Part shown: piece by piece, positions 57,540-57,853 of the stretch
Numbering within the stretch: position 1 is the stretch's first letter
Layout of the letters: the number at the start of each line of letters is the position of its first letter
Assembly: GCA_017554145.1 (NCBI GenBank)
Contig: JAFZIZ010000017.1
Location: 1-57,853, forward strand
Reading direction: 5' to 3'
DNA from: Prevotella sp.
GTDB lineage: Bacteria; Bacteroidota; Bacteroidia; Bacteroidales; Bacteroidaceae
DNA length: 57,853 nucleotides
Made by a program: the position numbers and the translations under genes
Notes under the pieces: generated by a model
Database searches by the model: none
What the model saw: only the letters and a program-made list of their open reading frames with translations
Told to the model about the DNA's origin: nothing

Positions 57540-57853
57540 ATAAACTGCAAAAATATGTTAACAAAATAATTGTTTAATGTTAAAATGTGTTTACAATTTT
57601 CTGGGTGATTTATAACAGGCATTTCTATCACTCGCGCGAGGGCTTTCTACACCTCATTCCACAGCCTCCCACGAGGTGAGGGAGGCTTTCCTTTACCCTA
57701 TAAATAGGCTTTTCTTGGAGTGTTTGGAGGCATAGACATGATTATTCCGAGCAAAATCACAAATCACAAATCACAATTAGTTTTTTGTGATTTTTGCCTA
57801 CTCAGACCAGAATTGTTGAAAATCACAATACTATATATATATTATATATATAA
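57540..57853. other. Non-coding end of the window with hairpins and a heptamer array
   Basis: No gene is visible. A hairpin AGCCTCCC/GGGAGGCT (57663-57670 with 57680-57687) is followed by TTTCCTTT and looks like a plus-strand terminator with no gene ahead of it. AAATCAC is repeated three times (57754-57774); the last copy can pair with TTGTGATTT (57785-57793) into a 9-bp hairpin. The final bases form an AT-only inverted repeat (from about 57833). Confidence 0.6.

Noticed and set aside
57833-57853. AT-only palindrome at the window end as an origin or attachment site
   Set aside because: Low-complexity TATA sequence cut by the window edge; nothing specific supports either role.

Overview
The window comes from a Bacteroidetes chromosome, most likely a gut or rumen Prevotellaceae. 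Evidence: many promoters fit the Bacteroidetes pattern (TTG or TTTG, about 20 nt, then TAnnTTTG); ribosome binding sites are weak; glutamine synthetase is type III; there is a four-subunit 2-oxoacid:ferredoxin oxidoreductase; and plant-glycan hydrolases GH115 and GH53 are present. No rRNA, tRNA, CRISPR array, transposase or prophage was seen. Most of it is housekeeping metabolism.

Layout. 1-1.9 kb: end of a secreted MBG-repeat protein, then a lone AAA/DUF4143-type ATPase bracketed by two copies of the 3' end of glnN. 1.9-6 kb: aguA-aguB-glnN (agmatine deiminase, N-carbamoylputrescine amidase, type III glutamine synthetase). 6-9.6 kb: FetAB-like transporter plus a lipoprotein nuclease, facing a membrane-anchored CbbX-type AAA protein. 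9.7-14.5 kb: PurF-like protein lacking the catalytic cysteine, Nif3-like protein, zinc-ribbon protein, HsdR_N protein, holA. 14.5-15.3 kb: AT-rich gap, then an XRE regulator. 15.8-19.4 kb: pyrK-pyrD, aroC, slyD. 19.7-23.9 kb: small secreted protein, M48 and C1 peptidases, AI-2E transporter. 24-30 kb: Phe/Tyr operon (leader peptide, pheA, aminotransferase, DAHP synthase-chorismate mutase, tyrA, frameshifted EamA exporter, WYL regulator). 30-35 kb: mixed genes including an LMW phosphatase, HD hydrolase, TerB-DnaJ protein and queH. 35.2-40.4 kb: ffh, folD, a 59-aa TPR protein and the oxidoreductase. 40.4-45.4 kb: FadL porin, cobUTS, OmpA. 45.5-50 kb: GH115, GH53 and an alpha/beta hydrolase. 50.1-56.5 kb: ilvD-ilvB-ilvN-thioesterase-ilvC and a GlsB-like protein. 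56.8 kb to the end: HU-like protein and a repeat-rich gap.

Two signals stand out. First, the Phe/Tyr operon is preceded by a complete attenuator: a promoter, a 25-codon leader peptide with eight Tyr/Phe codons in a nine-codon stretch, an exact 11-bp antiterminator, and a terminator with a T-tract before pheA. Second, short tandem arrays with unit lengths 7, 8 or 10 nt (never a multiple of 3) occur across the window. Many begin at a stop codon and several run exactly to the next start codon. Others sit inside coding sequence: in frame in aguB, the aromatic aminotransferase, GH115 and the thioesterase, and apparently causing a frameshift in the EamA gene. Two of these, in unrelated genes 43 kb apart, share a 34-nt palindromic core (33/34 identical) flanked by heptamers, which suggests a mobile or templated repeat element similar in style to the STRR heptamers of cyanobacteria.
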